A stretch of 44,598 nt of DNA from assembly GCA_002788855.1 (NCBI GenBank), contig PFSB01000024.1:1-44598 (forward strand). The letters run 5' to 3'. Origin of the DNA: Candidatus Roizmanbacteria bacterium CG_4_9_14_0_2_um_filter_38_17 (GTDB lineage Bacteria; Patescibacteriota; Microgenomatia; GCA-00278855). Below the pieces are notes generated by a model that saw only the letters and a list, made by a program, of their open reading frames with translations, ran no database searches and was not told the origin of the DNA. The position numbers and the translations under genes were made by a program. Of this stretch, positions 1 through 5,837 are shown piece by piece; position 1 is the first letter of the stretch, and each line of letters opens with the position of its first letter.

Positions 1-153
1 CTTGCTGCAAATTTTAACCCGAGTAACCTTTCCATCTACAAAAACTCGCTTGGTTATAATATTGGGATCAAACGTCCGATTTGTCACTCTGTGAGAGTGG
101 GAAACGTTGTGACCGTATTGCTTAGATTTAGTACAGACCTGACAAATTGCCAT
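1..153 (-). CDS. rpmB: 50S ribosomal protein L28, N-terminal part (runs off the left edge)
   Basis: The reverse strand from 153 to 1 reads 51 codons starting MAICQVCTKSKQYGHNVSHS and continuing through RVFVDGKVTRVKICSK. This matches the L28 pattern: an N-terminal CxxC with a second CxxC expected further on, an SHSxR segment, then a basic V-D-G-x-V-x-R-V strand. L28 is a structural protein of the large ribosomal subunit. The gene is cut by the window edge, so its C-terminal part is not seen. Its ATG (151-153) lies only 18 bases from the divergent M50 start at 172, so its promoter must overlap that gene. Identification is by motif recognition and is firm. Confidence 0.88.
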   Translation of the reverse strand, partial: MAICQVCTKSKQYGHNVSHSHRVTNRTFDPNIITKRVFVDGKVTRVKICSK

Positions 154-171
154 TATGGTAAGATATTATAC

Positions 172-822
172 ATGATCGGAACCTTATTTACCAACCCCTT
201 GTTATTTTTTGGTTGGTTTATAGCGCTAATCGTAGCCATTACTGTTCATGAATTTGCCCATGCCTTTGCGGCTGATCGCCTCGGAGACCCTACTCCCCGG
301 ATTCAAGGACGACTAACCCTCAACCCTTTGAGCCATCTGGATCCTTTAGGAACGCTGATGATTTTATTTGTGAGATTTGGTTGGGGTAAACCAGTGCAGT
401 TTGATCCTTTTAATCTGGAAAATCCCAAACGAGACGCAGCGATAATCTCACTTGCTGGTCCAGCTTCTAATATTGTCTTAGCAGTTATTGCAAGTCTGCT
501 TTTGAGAGTTATTGGCTCAACGTCACCAGTTGTTTTTGTGCTATTGGCCGCAATTCTACAACCAATAATCTTATTAAATATCATCCTTGCAATCTTTAAT
601 CTCATTCCTATTCATCCGCTGGATGGGTTTAAAATAGTAGCAGGACTACTAAACAAGAATCAGTATCGTCAATGGATGGAGCTTCAAAGATACGGTATCT
701 TTATCCTTATTCTGCTACTATTACCTCTAGGTCCCGGTGGTCCTTTTATCCAAGGATTAATTAGTGGACCAATTAAGTTTCTGGTTAACATACTTATCCC
801 ATCTTCAATTCAGCTGATTTAA
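172..822 (+). CDS. M50 family site-2 protease (membrane zinc metalloprotease)
   Basis: A polytopic membrane protein of 216 residues. The zinc-binding HEFAH motif lies at residues 26-30 within the first membrane segment, and the second conserved motif NLIPIHPLDG ends at D151 and supplies the third metal ligand. An NPLSHLDPLG stretch lies between them. This is the short YwhC/FtsH-like type of site-2 protease without a PDZ domain, which cleaves membrane proteins within the bilayer; the substrate is unknown. The frame is open back to 91 (GTG), but that would overlap the divergent rpmB start, so ATG 172 is preferred. No gene partner is evident. Confidence 0.88.
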   Translation: MIGTLFTNPLLFFGWFIALIVAITVHEFAHAFAADRLGDPTPRIQGRLTLNPLSHLDPLGTLMILFVRFGWGKPVQFDPFNLENPKRDAAIISLAGPASNIVLAVIASLLLRVIGSTSPVVFVLLAAILQPIILLNIILAIFNLIPIHPLDGFKIVAGLLNKNQYRQWMELQRYGIFILILLLLPLGPGGPFIQGLISGPIKFLVNILIPSSIQLI

Positions 823-834
823 GTAGTCTTAATG

Positions 835-843
835 TGCTAAGAT
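835..843 (+). promoter_or_regulatory. Extended -10 promoter of the cohesin/dockerin locus
   Basis: TG-C-TAAGAT with the -10 hexamer at 838-843. The ATG at 852 follows after 8 bases, so the transcript would be leaderless or nearly so. No clear -35 is seen. Confidence 0.5.
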
Positions 844-851
844 TAATAAGC

Positions 852-1955
852 ATGACAAAGGATAATATTGTGCTGGGTATTACGCTAGTTTTTTTGGTTA
901 TTACGCTGCCACTAGTACTTTTAGTTACACAGGGAAGGATTGATCTCCGGCCCCGCGCAGGATTTGGCAACGCTACTCTCTCGTTTAACCCTGGATCTCC
1001 CAATGTTAGTGTTGGAGGGGAAACTGTAATAACTTTAAAAGTTGATACTGGAGATAAATTATTATCTGGAGTTGATATATCATTAATATATGATGCAGAC
1101 AAAATCGAGATTGTAGAGATTACATCCGCGAGCTACTTTGATACTCCCCTACACGTCGAAAAAAACCTTCCAACAAATACAGCTCCCTTTAGTGCAATGC
1201 AGATAATTCTGGTACGAAAGACTGCCACCTTCGAACTTGGGTCGGGAGATAGAGAGATTGCGACTATAAAAGTTAAGGGTAAAACTCTTGGGGCTTCTCC
1301 ATTTGTAATGCGGCCAAAAGAAATAGTTGCCTATAATGCAACTGGAAATGATTCGCTATTAACACCACAGGGAAGCCTTGCAACGCAGGTAAACGTAGTC
1401 GAAACTCCACCTTCAGGCAGTGAGCCAATTATTAGTTTTTTAACAAAATTAGCTCGCACTTCAAACGATAAAGCCTTGCCAGATATAACAGTTAAACTAA
1501 CTGTCGTTGACCAGCTACCCACTACTCCAGTTTCTAAAGTATTTGAGGTGCCACTGACAGTTGGTCAAAATCATGTTTATCGTCTGACAAGACCACCTCT
1601 AACGCTTACAGGTGTTATACCTGGCTTAAAGAAGACCATATTACTTAAAGGACCAAAACATATACGTATTAAAGTGGCCGATCAAATTGAGCTTAAACCG
1701 GGAGTTAATCCAGAATTTGACTGGACGGCAATTGCAAAACAATTGCCACCCGGAGATTTGCCTGATCCCGATCAGGATTATCGGCAAAATGGTGCTATTG
1801 ACGCAAGAGATGTCTTTTTAATGAAGCACCGTATCGGCTCAAAAAGTACCGTGGATGTGATGGTGGCTGATTTGAATTATGATGGAGTTGTATCTGCCTA
1901 TGATCTGGACACTCTATTTAGATCGTCGGCTACTTATTATGATGACGAGAACTAG
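852..1955 (+). CDS. Membrane-anchored cohesin-domain protein with C-terminal dockerin
   Basis: A 367-residue protein with an N-terminal signal anchor (residues about 5-27). A cohesin-type beta domain follows (about 40-180; start NATLSFNPGSPNVSVGGETVITLKV split over strands, then GVDISLIYDADKIEI), then an unassigned beta-rich stretch. At the C-terminus is a dockerin-like pair of Ca-binding loops: one degenerate (QNGAIDARDVFLMK) and one good (DLNYDGVVSAYDLDTLF). Carrying both modules, it could accept one dockerin and itself dock to another cohesin. It is the first gene of the locus. ATG 852 is chosen because an extended -10 box ends 8 bases before it; the frame is open to a GTG at 834. Its last 17 bases overlap the next gene. 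Module calls rest on motifs, not on a profile search. Confidence 0.75.
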   Translation: MTKDNIVLGITLVFLVITLPLVLLVTQGRIDLRPRAGFGNATLSFNPGSPNVSVGGETVITLKVDTGDKLLSGVDISLIYDADKIEIVEITSASYFDTPLHVEKNLPTNTAPFSAMQIILVRKTATFELGSGDREIATIKVKGKTLGASPFVMRPKEIVAYNATGNDSLLTPQGSLATQVNVVETPPSGSEPIISFLTKLARTSNDKALPDITVKLTVVDQLPTTPVSKVFEVPLTVGQNHVYRLTRPPLTLTGVIPGLKKTILLKGPKHIRIKVADQIELKPGVNPEFDWTAIAKQLPPGDLPDPDQDYRQNGAIDARDVFLMKHRIGSKSTVDVMVADLNYDGVVSAYDLDTLFRSSATYYDDEN

Positions 1956-2544
1956 AAAATTTATTGTTGTAGGGGGCTTGGCTTTAGTAGTTAATCTAGC
2001 TCTGGTTGGTTATCTGTATAAGGGAAGTAATAAAGAAGATGAGGTTTTGAAGAATGTTAAGATCATCAGACCAAATACAAGATCTAATATACCACCTACT
2101 GGTCCTAATCGGCCGACCAAACGCTTGGCAACGTTTACGCTGGAATCTGACCTAACCTCAACTACGGTTGGAGGAACTGTTACAGTAAAAATTAAGTTAA
2201 ATTCACCAGAACTTTTACTGGGCGCTGATGCAATTATTACTTATGATCCAGCGATATTAGGAGTAAAAAAGATCAAAAGTGGCGACATGTTTCCTAATTA
2301 TCCCCGTATTTTAAGTGAACCGACAAAGTCAAGAATAGTGGTAACAGGGGTTAATATTGATCAAAGTGAGCAAAATAGCGATTTGTTTGCAGTGGTTGAG
2401 TTTGTTGGGCTTAAAGCTGAGTCTTCAAGTATTAGTTTTGTGCATGAAATAAGCGATGAAAAAAGTGGCTCGACAGCAATTAGCGTGGCAAGTGGCAAAA
2501 ATATTTTAACAAATGTAGAGGATCTTTTAATATTGGTACAATAG
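1939..2544 (+). CDS. Membrane-anchored cohesin-domain protein
   Basis: A 201-residue protein with an N-terminal Arg/Lys-rich start (MMTRTRKF), one membrane segment (about residues 9-27), a polar Pro-rich spacer and one cohesin-type domain (about 65-200). Hallmarks of the domain are TFTLESDLTSTTVGGTVTVK-like first strands, LGADAIITYDPAILGV, and a late strand AVVEFVGLKAE. No dockerin or C-terminal anchor is visible, so the cohesin would be displayed from an N-terminal anchor. The start at 1939 (ATG ATG) overlaps the end of the upstream gene by 17 bases, which suggests translational coupling; upstream in-frame codons belong to the previous gene's dockerin region. Function is inferred from module type. 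Confidence 0.72.
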   Translation: MMTRTRKFIVVGGLALVVNLALVGYLYKGSNKEDEVLKNVKIIRPNTRSNIPPTGPNRPTKRLATFTLESDLTSTTVGGTVTVKIKLNSPELLLGADAIITYDPAILGVKKIKSGDMFPNYPRILSEPTKSRIVVTGVNIDQSEQNSDLFAVVEFVGLKAESSSISFVHEISDEKSGSTAISVASGKNILTNVEDLLILVQ

Positions 2545-2557
2545 ATATAGGTAAACT

Positions 2558-3223
2558 ATGAAACATATGAAAAAGTTTAGACATACTCACTTAAGGCAAG
2601 ACCTTGTGAGTTTTGTTTCGCTTATGCTTGTGGTGTTGGCTCTGGTCTTAGCTAGGCCTGGTGCTGTTTCGGCGGCGACCCTTTCTTTAAGTCCGCAAGC
2701 TAGGCTTATTAAGCCTGGGGAAACTTTTTCCGTTGATGTGTTGATCAATACTAAGGGTGAGAGTGTTACATTTGCCGATGTCTATTTTACACATGATAAA
2801 ACCTTGCTTGAAGCTATTACTGTAACTAATGGAACATTTTTTCCTAATACTTATCATGTGCTCACTCCGGGTGAGCCCTACTTAAGCGGTGCATTATCTC
2901 AAACTGGTGAATCATATACAGGGACGGGTAAAGTTGCCACAATTACATTTAAAGCATTAAAGGAGGGTGTGGATACTATGGCCTTTAAATGTGCACCAGG
3001 AAAAACTGCGGATACTAATATTGCCCGTCTTAGTGATGGCGCTGATATTGTTGAATGTTCAGCGCTGGTCAACGGAGTGTATACCATCTCTAATTCTGGT
3101 ACTCCAGGCGCGCCCACCCCTACTCCCAATTCACTCCCGCAGGCAGGGAGCATCAATAATACGCTAATGTTTGCTGGCTTAGGCATTTTATTGACAATTG
3201 TGGGGATAATAGTTATCCTTTAG
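2558..3223 (+). CDS. Secreted cohesin-domain protein with LPxxG-type C-terminal anchor
   Basis: A 221-residue protein with a long signal peptide ending near VSAATL (about residue 40). A cohesin-type domain follows (about 41-175; LSLSPQARLIKPGETFSVDVLIN split over strands, then FADVYFTHDKTLLEA and GTGKVATITFKAL), then a Pro-Thr linker. It ends with LPQAG and a hydrophobic segment that reaches the C-terminus. This resembles a sortase sorting signal, except that the basic tail normally found after the membrane segment is missing. The n/h region of the signal peptide is partly encoded by a deleted copy of the 49-nt hairpin element (2589-2622). A -10 box TG-G-TACAAT lies upstream, so it may also have its own transcript. 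Confidence 0.75.
   Translation: MKHMKKFRHTHLRQDLVSFVSLMLVVLALVLARPGAVSAATLSLSPQARLIKPGETFSVDVLINTKGESVTFADVYFTHDKTLLEAITVTNGTFFPNTYHVLTPGEPYLSGALSQTGESYTGTGKVATITFKALKEGVDTMAFKCAPGKTADTNIARLSDGADIVECSALVNGVYTISNSGTPGAPTPTPNSLPQAGSINNTLMFAGLGILLTIVGIIVIL
2589..2622 (+). repeat. Internally deleted copy of the 49-nt hairpin element, inside a signal peptide
   Basis: ACTTAAGGCAAGAC (2589-2602) and TTGTTTCGCT (2613-2622) match both ends of the 49-nt element at 12455-12503, but the loop and second stem arm are gone. It encodes the LRQDLVSF part of the cohesin protein's signal peptide. Confidence 0.55.
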
Positions 3224-3229
3224 ATAGGT

Positions 3230-3772
3230 ATGGGTGGCAATGCAAAAAACTTGTTTATGGTAGTGGGGTTCTTAGTTGCCTTGGTTCTTTTGGTATTTGG
3301 ATTAAATGAGTTACGTGGAGTTTTGGTGGGAGCAGAAAGTAAATTACAACCCTCGGGGGTTGATACAACAGGAATAACGAGTAATTCCGCTATTATAAAT
3401 TTTGCAACCGCAAAACCGGTCTTTTCGCGAATAATCTATGGTTCAGATCCTCAACAATTATCGTTATTTTCGGTGGAGACAGACCAGACCGATACTCACG
3501 GCGTAACTTTGTCATTCTTGTCACCAAATACAACTTATTACTATAAGATTCGAATTGGAGAAAAAGAGCATGACAATAACGGGCAACCATACAGCTTTAC
3601 AACTAGACCTGCAGAGACAGGGCCTGGTGGTATAACTGGAAATCAGCTTGAGAATCTAGATCCAGATATATTTAAGCAAAAATTTGGCTCTAATGATGCG
3701 GAATATGATGTAAATCAAGATGGGGTTGTAAACACCACAGACTACCTTCTTTACCTGCAGAAAACTCAATAA
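3230..3772 (+). CDS. Membrane-anchored fibronectin-III-like protein with C-terminal dockerin
   Basis: A 180-residue protein with an N-terminal membrane segment (about residues 8-30) and a fibronectin type III-like domain (about 42-128). The domain shows the pattern seen before phosphatase domains: ITSNSAIINFAT, a conserved YGSDPQQL, and LSPNTTYYYKIRI. At the end is a dockerin-like module (about 145-180; PDIFKQKFG, then the Ca-loop DVNQDGVVNTTDYLLYL). Only the second loop is canonical. It begins 6 bases after the previous gene, so it is probably co-transcribed. It would present a dockerin, able to bind one of the neighbouring cohesins. The domain assignment is by eye. Confidence 0.72.
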   Translation: MGGNAKNLFMVVGFLVALVLLVFGLNELRGVLVGAESKLQPSGVDTTGITSNSAIINFATAKPVFSRIIYGSDPQQLSLFSVETDQTDTHGVTLSFLSPNTTYYYKIRIGEKEHDNNGQPYSFTTRPAETGPGGITGNQLENLDPDIFKQKFGSNDAEYDVNQDGVVNTTDYLLYLQKTQ

Positions 3773-3792
3773 TTCGTCAAGCTATGCTTGAC

Positions 3793-3821
3793 TTGACATT
3801 CGCTTATCCATATTTTAAGAT
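3793..3821 (+). promoter_or_regulatory. Consensus promoter for the 6S-like RNA
   Basis: TTGACA (3793-3798), a 17-base spacer and TAAGAT (3816-3821). The predicted start at 3828-3829 coincides with the first base of the long closing stem of the downstream RNA. Confidence 0.65.
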
Positions 3822-3827
3822 AACTTA

Positions 3828-4024
3828 TAACTCTGCTTATAGAGTAAAGGATATAGGGGAAATTTTCTCTATATATTTATTGGCATAAGGGAGAGTGTAA
3901 TGTTCTTCAAGGATACTCGGATATCCTTCTAGAAAAGTGTAGCAGGGTTTTGGCCTTGCCGCCAGCTCACCCACTTAATCTATCCGAGGAAATTGTCTAT
4001 ATCCGTCTTAAGCAGAGTTTTTTT
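3828..4024 (+). ncRNA. ssrS: Structured small RNA, 6S RNA-like
   Basis: The region lacks a convincing reading frame but folds as a rod. AACTCTGCTTA (3829-3839) pairs with TAAGCAGAGTT (4009-4019), GGATATA (3849-3855) with TATATCC (3998-4004), and AATTTTCT (3861-3868) with AGGAAATT (3987-3994). A large bubble follows (3869-3888 against 3973-3986), then GGGxGAG/CTCxCCC (3889-3895 with 3966-3972), and apical hairpins (AAGGATA/TATCCTT at 3909-3928 and GCAGGG/CCTTGC at 3942-3960). A T run at 4018-4024 and a consensus promoter bracket it. A closing stem plus a central bubble and a length near 190 nt are the signature of 6S RNA, the RNA polymerase-binding regulator. The gene symbol is provisional; another structured RNA or leader is possible. 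Confidence 0.55.
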
Positions 4025-4033
4025 GTGGAAACA

Positions 4034-4042
4034 TGGTATGCT
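4034..4042 (+). promoter_or_regulatory. Extended -10 promoter of the small dockerin gene
   Basis: TG-G-TATGCT with the hexamer at 4037-4042, followed by 7 bases and ATG at 4050. It overlaps the region just after the 6S-like RNA's T run, so transcription of the next gene is probably independent of the RNA. Confidence 0.5.
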
Positions 4043-4049
4043 TAAGATA

Positions 4050-4352
4050 ATGAGTGGTCGTCAGATATTTATTATTATATTGGTAGTACTTGTTGGTGTG
4101 GGTGGAATTGCGGTTGGATATTTTGCCCCGCGCATTGGGCAAAATCCCTCCACAAGCGCGGCAGAATCCCAGACCTTTCCAACTATTCCCGTGTTTGAGG
4201 ACCAACCAGCCAGCGCTGAACCAGCAAGTGATGAGGATTATTTATTCATGACTAAGTTTGAAAATAAGGATCCTTCCGCTGATCTTGATGGGTCTGGTCA
4301 AGTAAACACCCTAGATTTAGCTAAGTATAGGCAACTTAAAAATGAAAAGTAG
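4050..4352 (+). CDS. Small membrane-anchored dockerin-like protein
   Basis: A 100-residue protein with a membrane segment near the N-terminus (about residues 6-25), a polar linker rich in Pro, Ser and Ala, and a C-terminal dockerin-like module. The module is one degenerate half (EDYLFMTKF) followed by a canonical Ca-binding loop (DLDGSGQVNTLDLAKY). Nothing else is present, so its role may be simply to present a dockerin at the surface. The frame is open upstream, but a start there would lie inside the 6S-like RNA; ATG 4050 sits 7 bases after an extended -10 box. The end overlaps the next cohesin gene by 11 bases, which suggests the two are made together. Confidence 0.65.
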   Translation: MSGRQIFIIILVVLVGVGGIAVGYFAPRIGQNPSTSAAESQTFPTIPVFEDQPASAEPASDEDYLFMTKFENKDPSADLDGSGQVNTLDLAKYRQLKNEK

Positions 4353-4971
4353 TTTATGTTGCTTTCTGATTTTATTTTTCATGCTTTTTGTTGGGGTTGG
4401 AAAGATACAAGCGGCAAAGCTCATAATTGATCCCCCTACTGGCACCTACGCGGTTGGTCAACAGTTTCAATCAAAGATTACTTTGGATACTGAAGAAGCT
4501 GCCACCGCTGGTGTGGATGTGCTATTAAAATATAATCCAGCAATACTAAAAATAACCAATGTTCAAAATGGTGAGATATTTAGTCAATACATAAGTCAAA
4601 AGATAGATAATGACAAAGGTTCACTTAGTTTGTCTGGTATTGTAGCTCTGGATGATGCAAAAGGATATACCGGAAACGGAACATTTGCTACAGTAGTATT
4701 TGAAGGAATTGCTGTTGGCGCAGCTAGTGTGGACTTTGATTTCTCACCAGGGGTCAGGAGCGATTCAAATGTTGCAGCCATGAGCTCAGTTGACGATAGT
4801 TTATCATCAGCATCCGGAGCTAATTACTCGATAATAGCAGCACAATCCAAAGGTGGCCTAACCGAAGCAACTCCCACAGCACTCCCTAAATCTGGAGTAA
4901 TCGAAGATACCCTAAAACTAGTTGGCTCTGGCTTAAGCCTAATCCTCCTCTCCCTCCTCTTCCTCCTCTAA
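4342..4971 (+). CDS. Secreted cohesin-domain protein with LPKSG C-terminal anchor
   Basis: A 209-residue protein with a signal peptide (cleavage near QAAKL, about residue 25), then one cohesin-type domain (about 25-165). The domain shows LIIDPPTGTYAVGQQFQSKI, GVDVLLKYNPAILKI, and GNGTFATVVFEGIA. A short Thr-Pro spacer and LPKSG follow, then a hydrophobic C-terminal segment with no basic tail. It is the same architecture as the protein at 2558-3223. Overlap with the small dockerin gene (11 bases) pairs a cohesin and a dockerin in one transcript. The sorting-like signal needs a sortase or similar enzyme, none of which is in the window. Confidence 0.75.
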   Translation: MKSSLCCFLILFFMLFVGVGKIQAAKLIIDPPTGTYAVGQQFQSKITLDTEEAATAGVDVLLKYNPAILKITNVQNGEIFSQYISQKIDNDKGSLSLSGIVALDDAKGYTGNGTFATVVFEGIAVGAASVDFDFSPGVRSDSNVAAMSSVDDSLSSASGANYSIIAAQSKGGLTEATPTALPKSGVIEDTLKLVGSGLSLILLSLLFLL

Positions 4972-4973
4972 CC

Positions 4974-4997
4974 TACAGGGTCAAACCCTGCAAGTTC
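4974..4997. repeat. REP family 1 palindrome upstream of RAYT1
   Basis: CAGGGT-CAA-ACCCTG (4976-4990) followed by CAAGTTC. An identical copy with the same tail lies inside RAYT1 (5468-5490); other copies are at 30253-30318 and 36938-36960, and a one-mismatch copy is at 37384-37398. Confidence 0.8.
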
Positions 4998-5006
4998 ATT
5001 TTGATA

Positions 5007-5015
5007 TGATATACT
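5007..5015 (+). promoter_or_regulatory. Extended -10 promoter of RAYT1
   Basis: TG-A-TATACT with the hexamer at 5010-5015; ATG follows after 6 bases. Confidence 0.5.
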
Positions 5016-5021
5016 CGTATT

Positions 5022-5672
5022 ATGCCAGCCAAAAATCGCATTAGACAGTACATAGAAGACAGCTCATATCACTGCTATAATAGAGGTGTTGAGAAGAGGC
5101 AAATATTCCTAGATAAGCAAGATTATTCGGTATTTTTATCATATTTAAAGGATTATTTATCCCCCATTGATAGTGCGGATATTAAGTCAAGAATATCAAG
5201 TAGAGTGAAAAATTATTCTGATGACTTATCCCTACTTGCTTATTGTTTAATGCCTAATCATTTTCATTTAATGCTCCATCAACAGACTAAAGACGGAATT
5301 AGATATTTTATGCAATCTCTATCAACGCGTTATACTATGTACTTTAATACTAAATATAAGAGGGTTGGGTCATTATTTCAAGGCACTTATAAAGCGGCTC
5401 TCATACTAACTGATGAGCAACTCATCTATTTATCGTATTATATCCACCACCAGGCCACCCTTGACTTACAGGGTCAAACCCTGCAAGTTCAAAGACCAAG
5501 TTCTCTACCTAATTATCTAGGTCATATTAAACAAAATTGGGTTAAACCAGATAAAGTGTTAGCATGGTTTAATACATCCCAATCCTCAATAAATAGCTAC
5601 AGTGATTTCATTTATGATATTGGCAGTAAGAAAAACATCGTTAGCCCTATTGAAGACATTCTGCTAGACTGA
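5022..5672 (+). CDS. RAYT1: REP-associated tyrosine transposase (Y1_Tnp, IS200-like)
   Basis: A 216-residue single-domain Y1 transposase. It has the early YNRGVEK motif (about residue 20), the HUH metal motif in YCLMPNHFHLML (HFH, about residues 85-87) and a candidate catalytic Tyr in the RYTMYFNTKY helix. Such enzymes nick and join single-stranded DNA at REP hairpins. Its cognate palindrome appears to be family 1: one copy lies 25 bases upstream and an identical copy lies inside the gene, where it encodes LQGQTLQV. This RAYT lacks the palindrome at the stop codon seen for RAYT2-4. It is the most divergent of the four from the MRRK-type pair (RAYT2/3). Confidence 0.9.
   Translation: MPAKNRIRQYIEDSSYHCYNRGVEKRQIFLDKQDYSVFLSYLKDYLSPIDSADIKSRISSRVKNYSDDLSLLAYCLMPNHFHLMLHQQTKDGIRYFMQSLSTRYTMYFNTKYKRVGSLFQGTYKAALILTDEQLIYLSYYIHHQATLDLQGQTLQVQRPSSLPNYLGHIKQNWVKPDKVLAWFNTSQSSINSYSDFIYDIGSKKNIVSPIEDILLD
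5468..5490. repeat. REP family 1 palindrome within the RAYT1 coding sequence
   Basis: The 23 bases ACAGGGTCAA…CAAGTTC repeat the upstream copy at 4975-4997 exactly, in frame inside the transposase. Confidence 0.8.
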
Positions 5673-5709
5673 TTTATTTCCTACTTGCAGGCGGAACGGA
5701 CCCTGTGTG

Positions 5710-5781
5710 AGCCAGCAGGAGGATTCGAACCCCCGACCTGTCGCTTACAAAGCGAATGCTCTACCACTGAGCTATGCTGGC
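5710..5781 (-). tRNA. tRNA-Thr (anticodon UGU)
   Basis: The reverse strand forms a full cloverleaf. The acceptor GCCAGCA/TGCTGGC pairs 7 of 7, the D-arm is GCTC…GAGC-like, and the anticodon loop TTTGTAA gives UGU, which reads ACA (Thr). The T-arm is GGGGG-TTCGAAT-CCTCC. The first anticodon-stem pair is a T-C mismatch. The discriminator base is T, and CCA is not encoded, so it must be added. Confidence 0.92.
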
Positions 5782-5837
5782 CGCTTAAGCTAAATTTTAC
5801 TATAGATTATAGCTAGATACTACTGGGACTGGCTCAC

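Noticed and set aside
91-171. Longer start (GTG 91) for the M50 protease
   Set aside because: It would run through the start of rpmB on the other strand and adds no family-typical sequence.
3993-4049. Upstream start for the small dockerin protein
   Set aside because: It would translate the 3' stem of the 6S-like RNA; a -10 box places the start at 4050.
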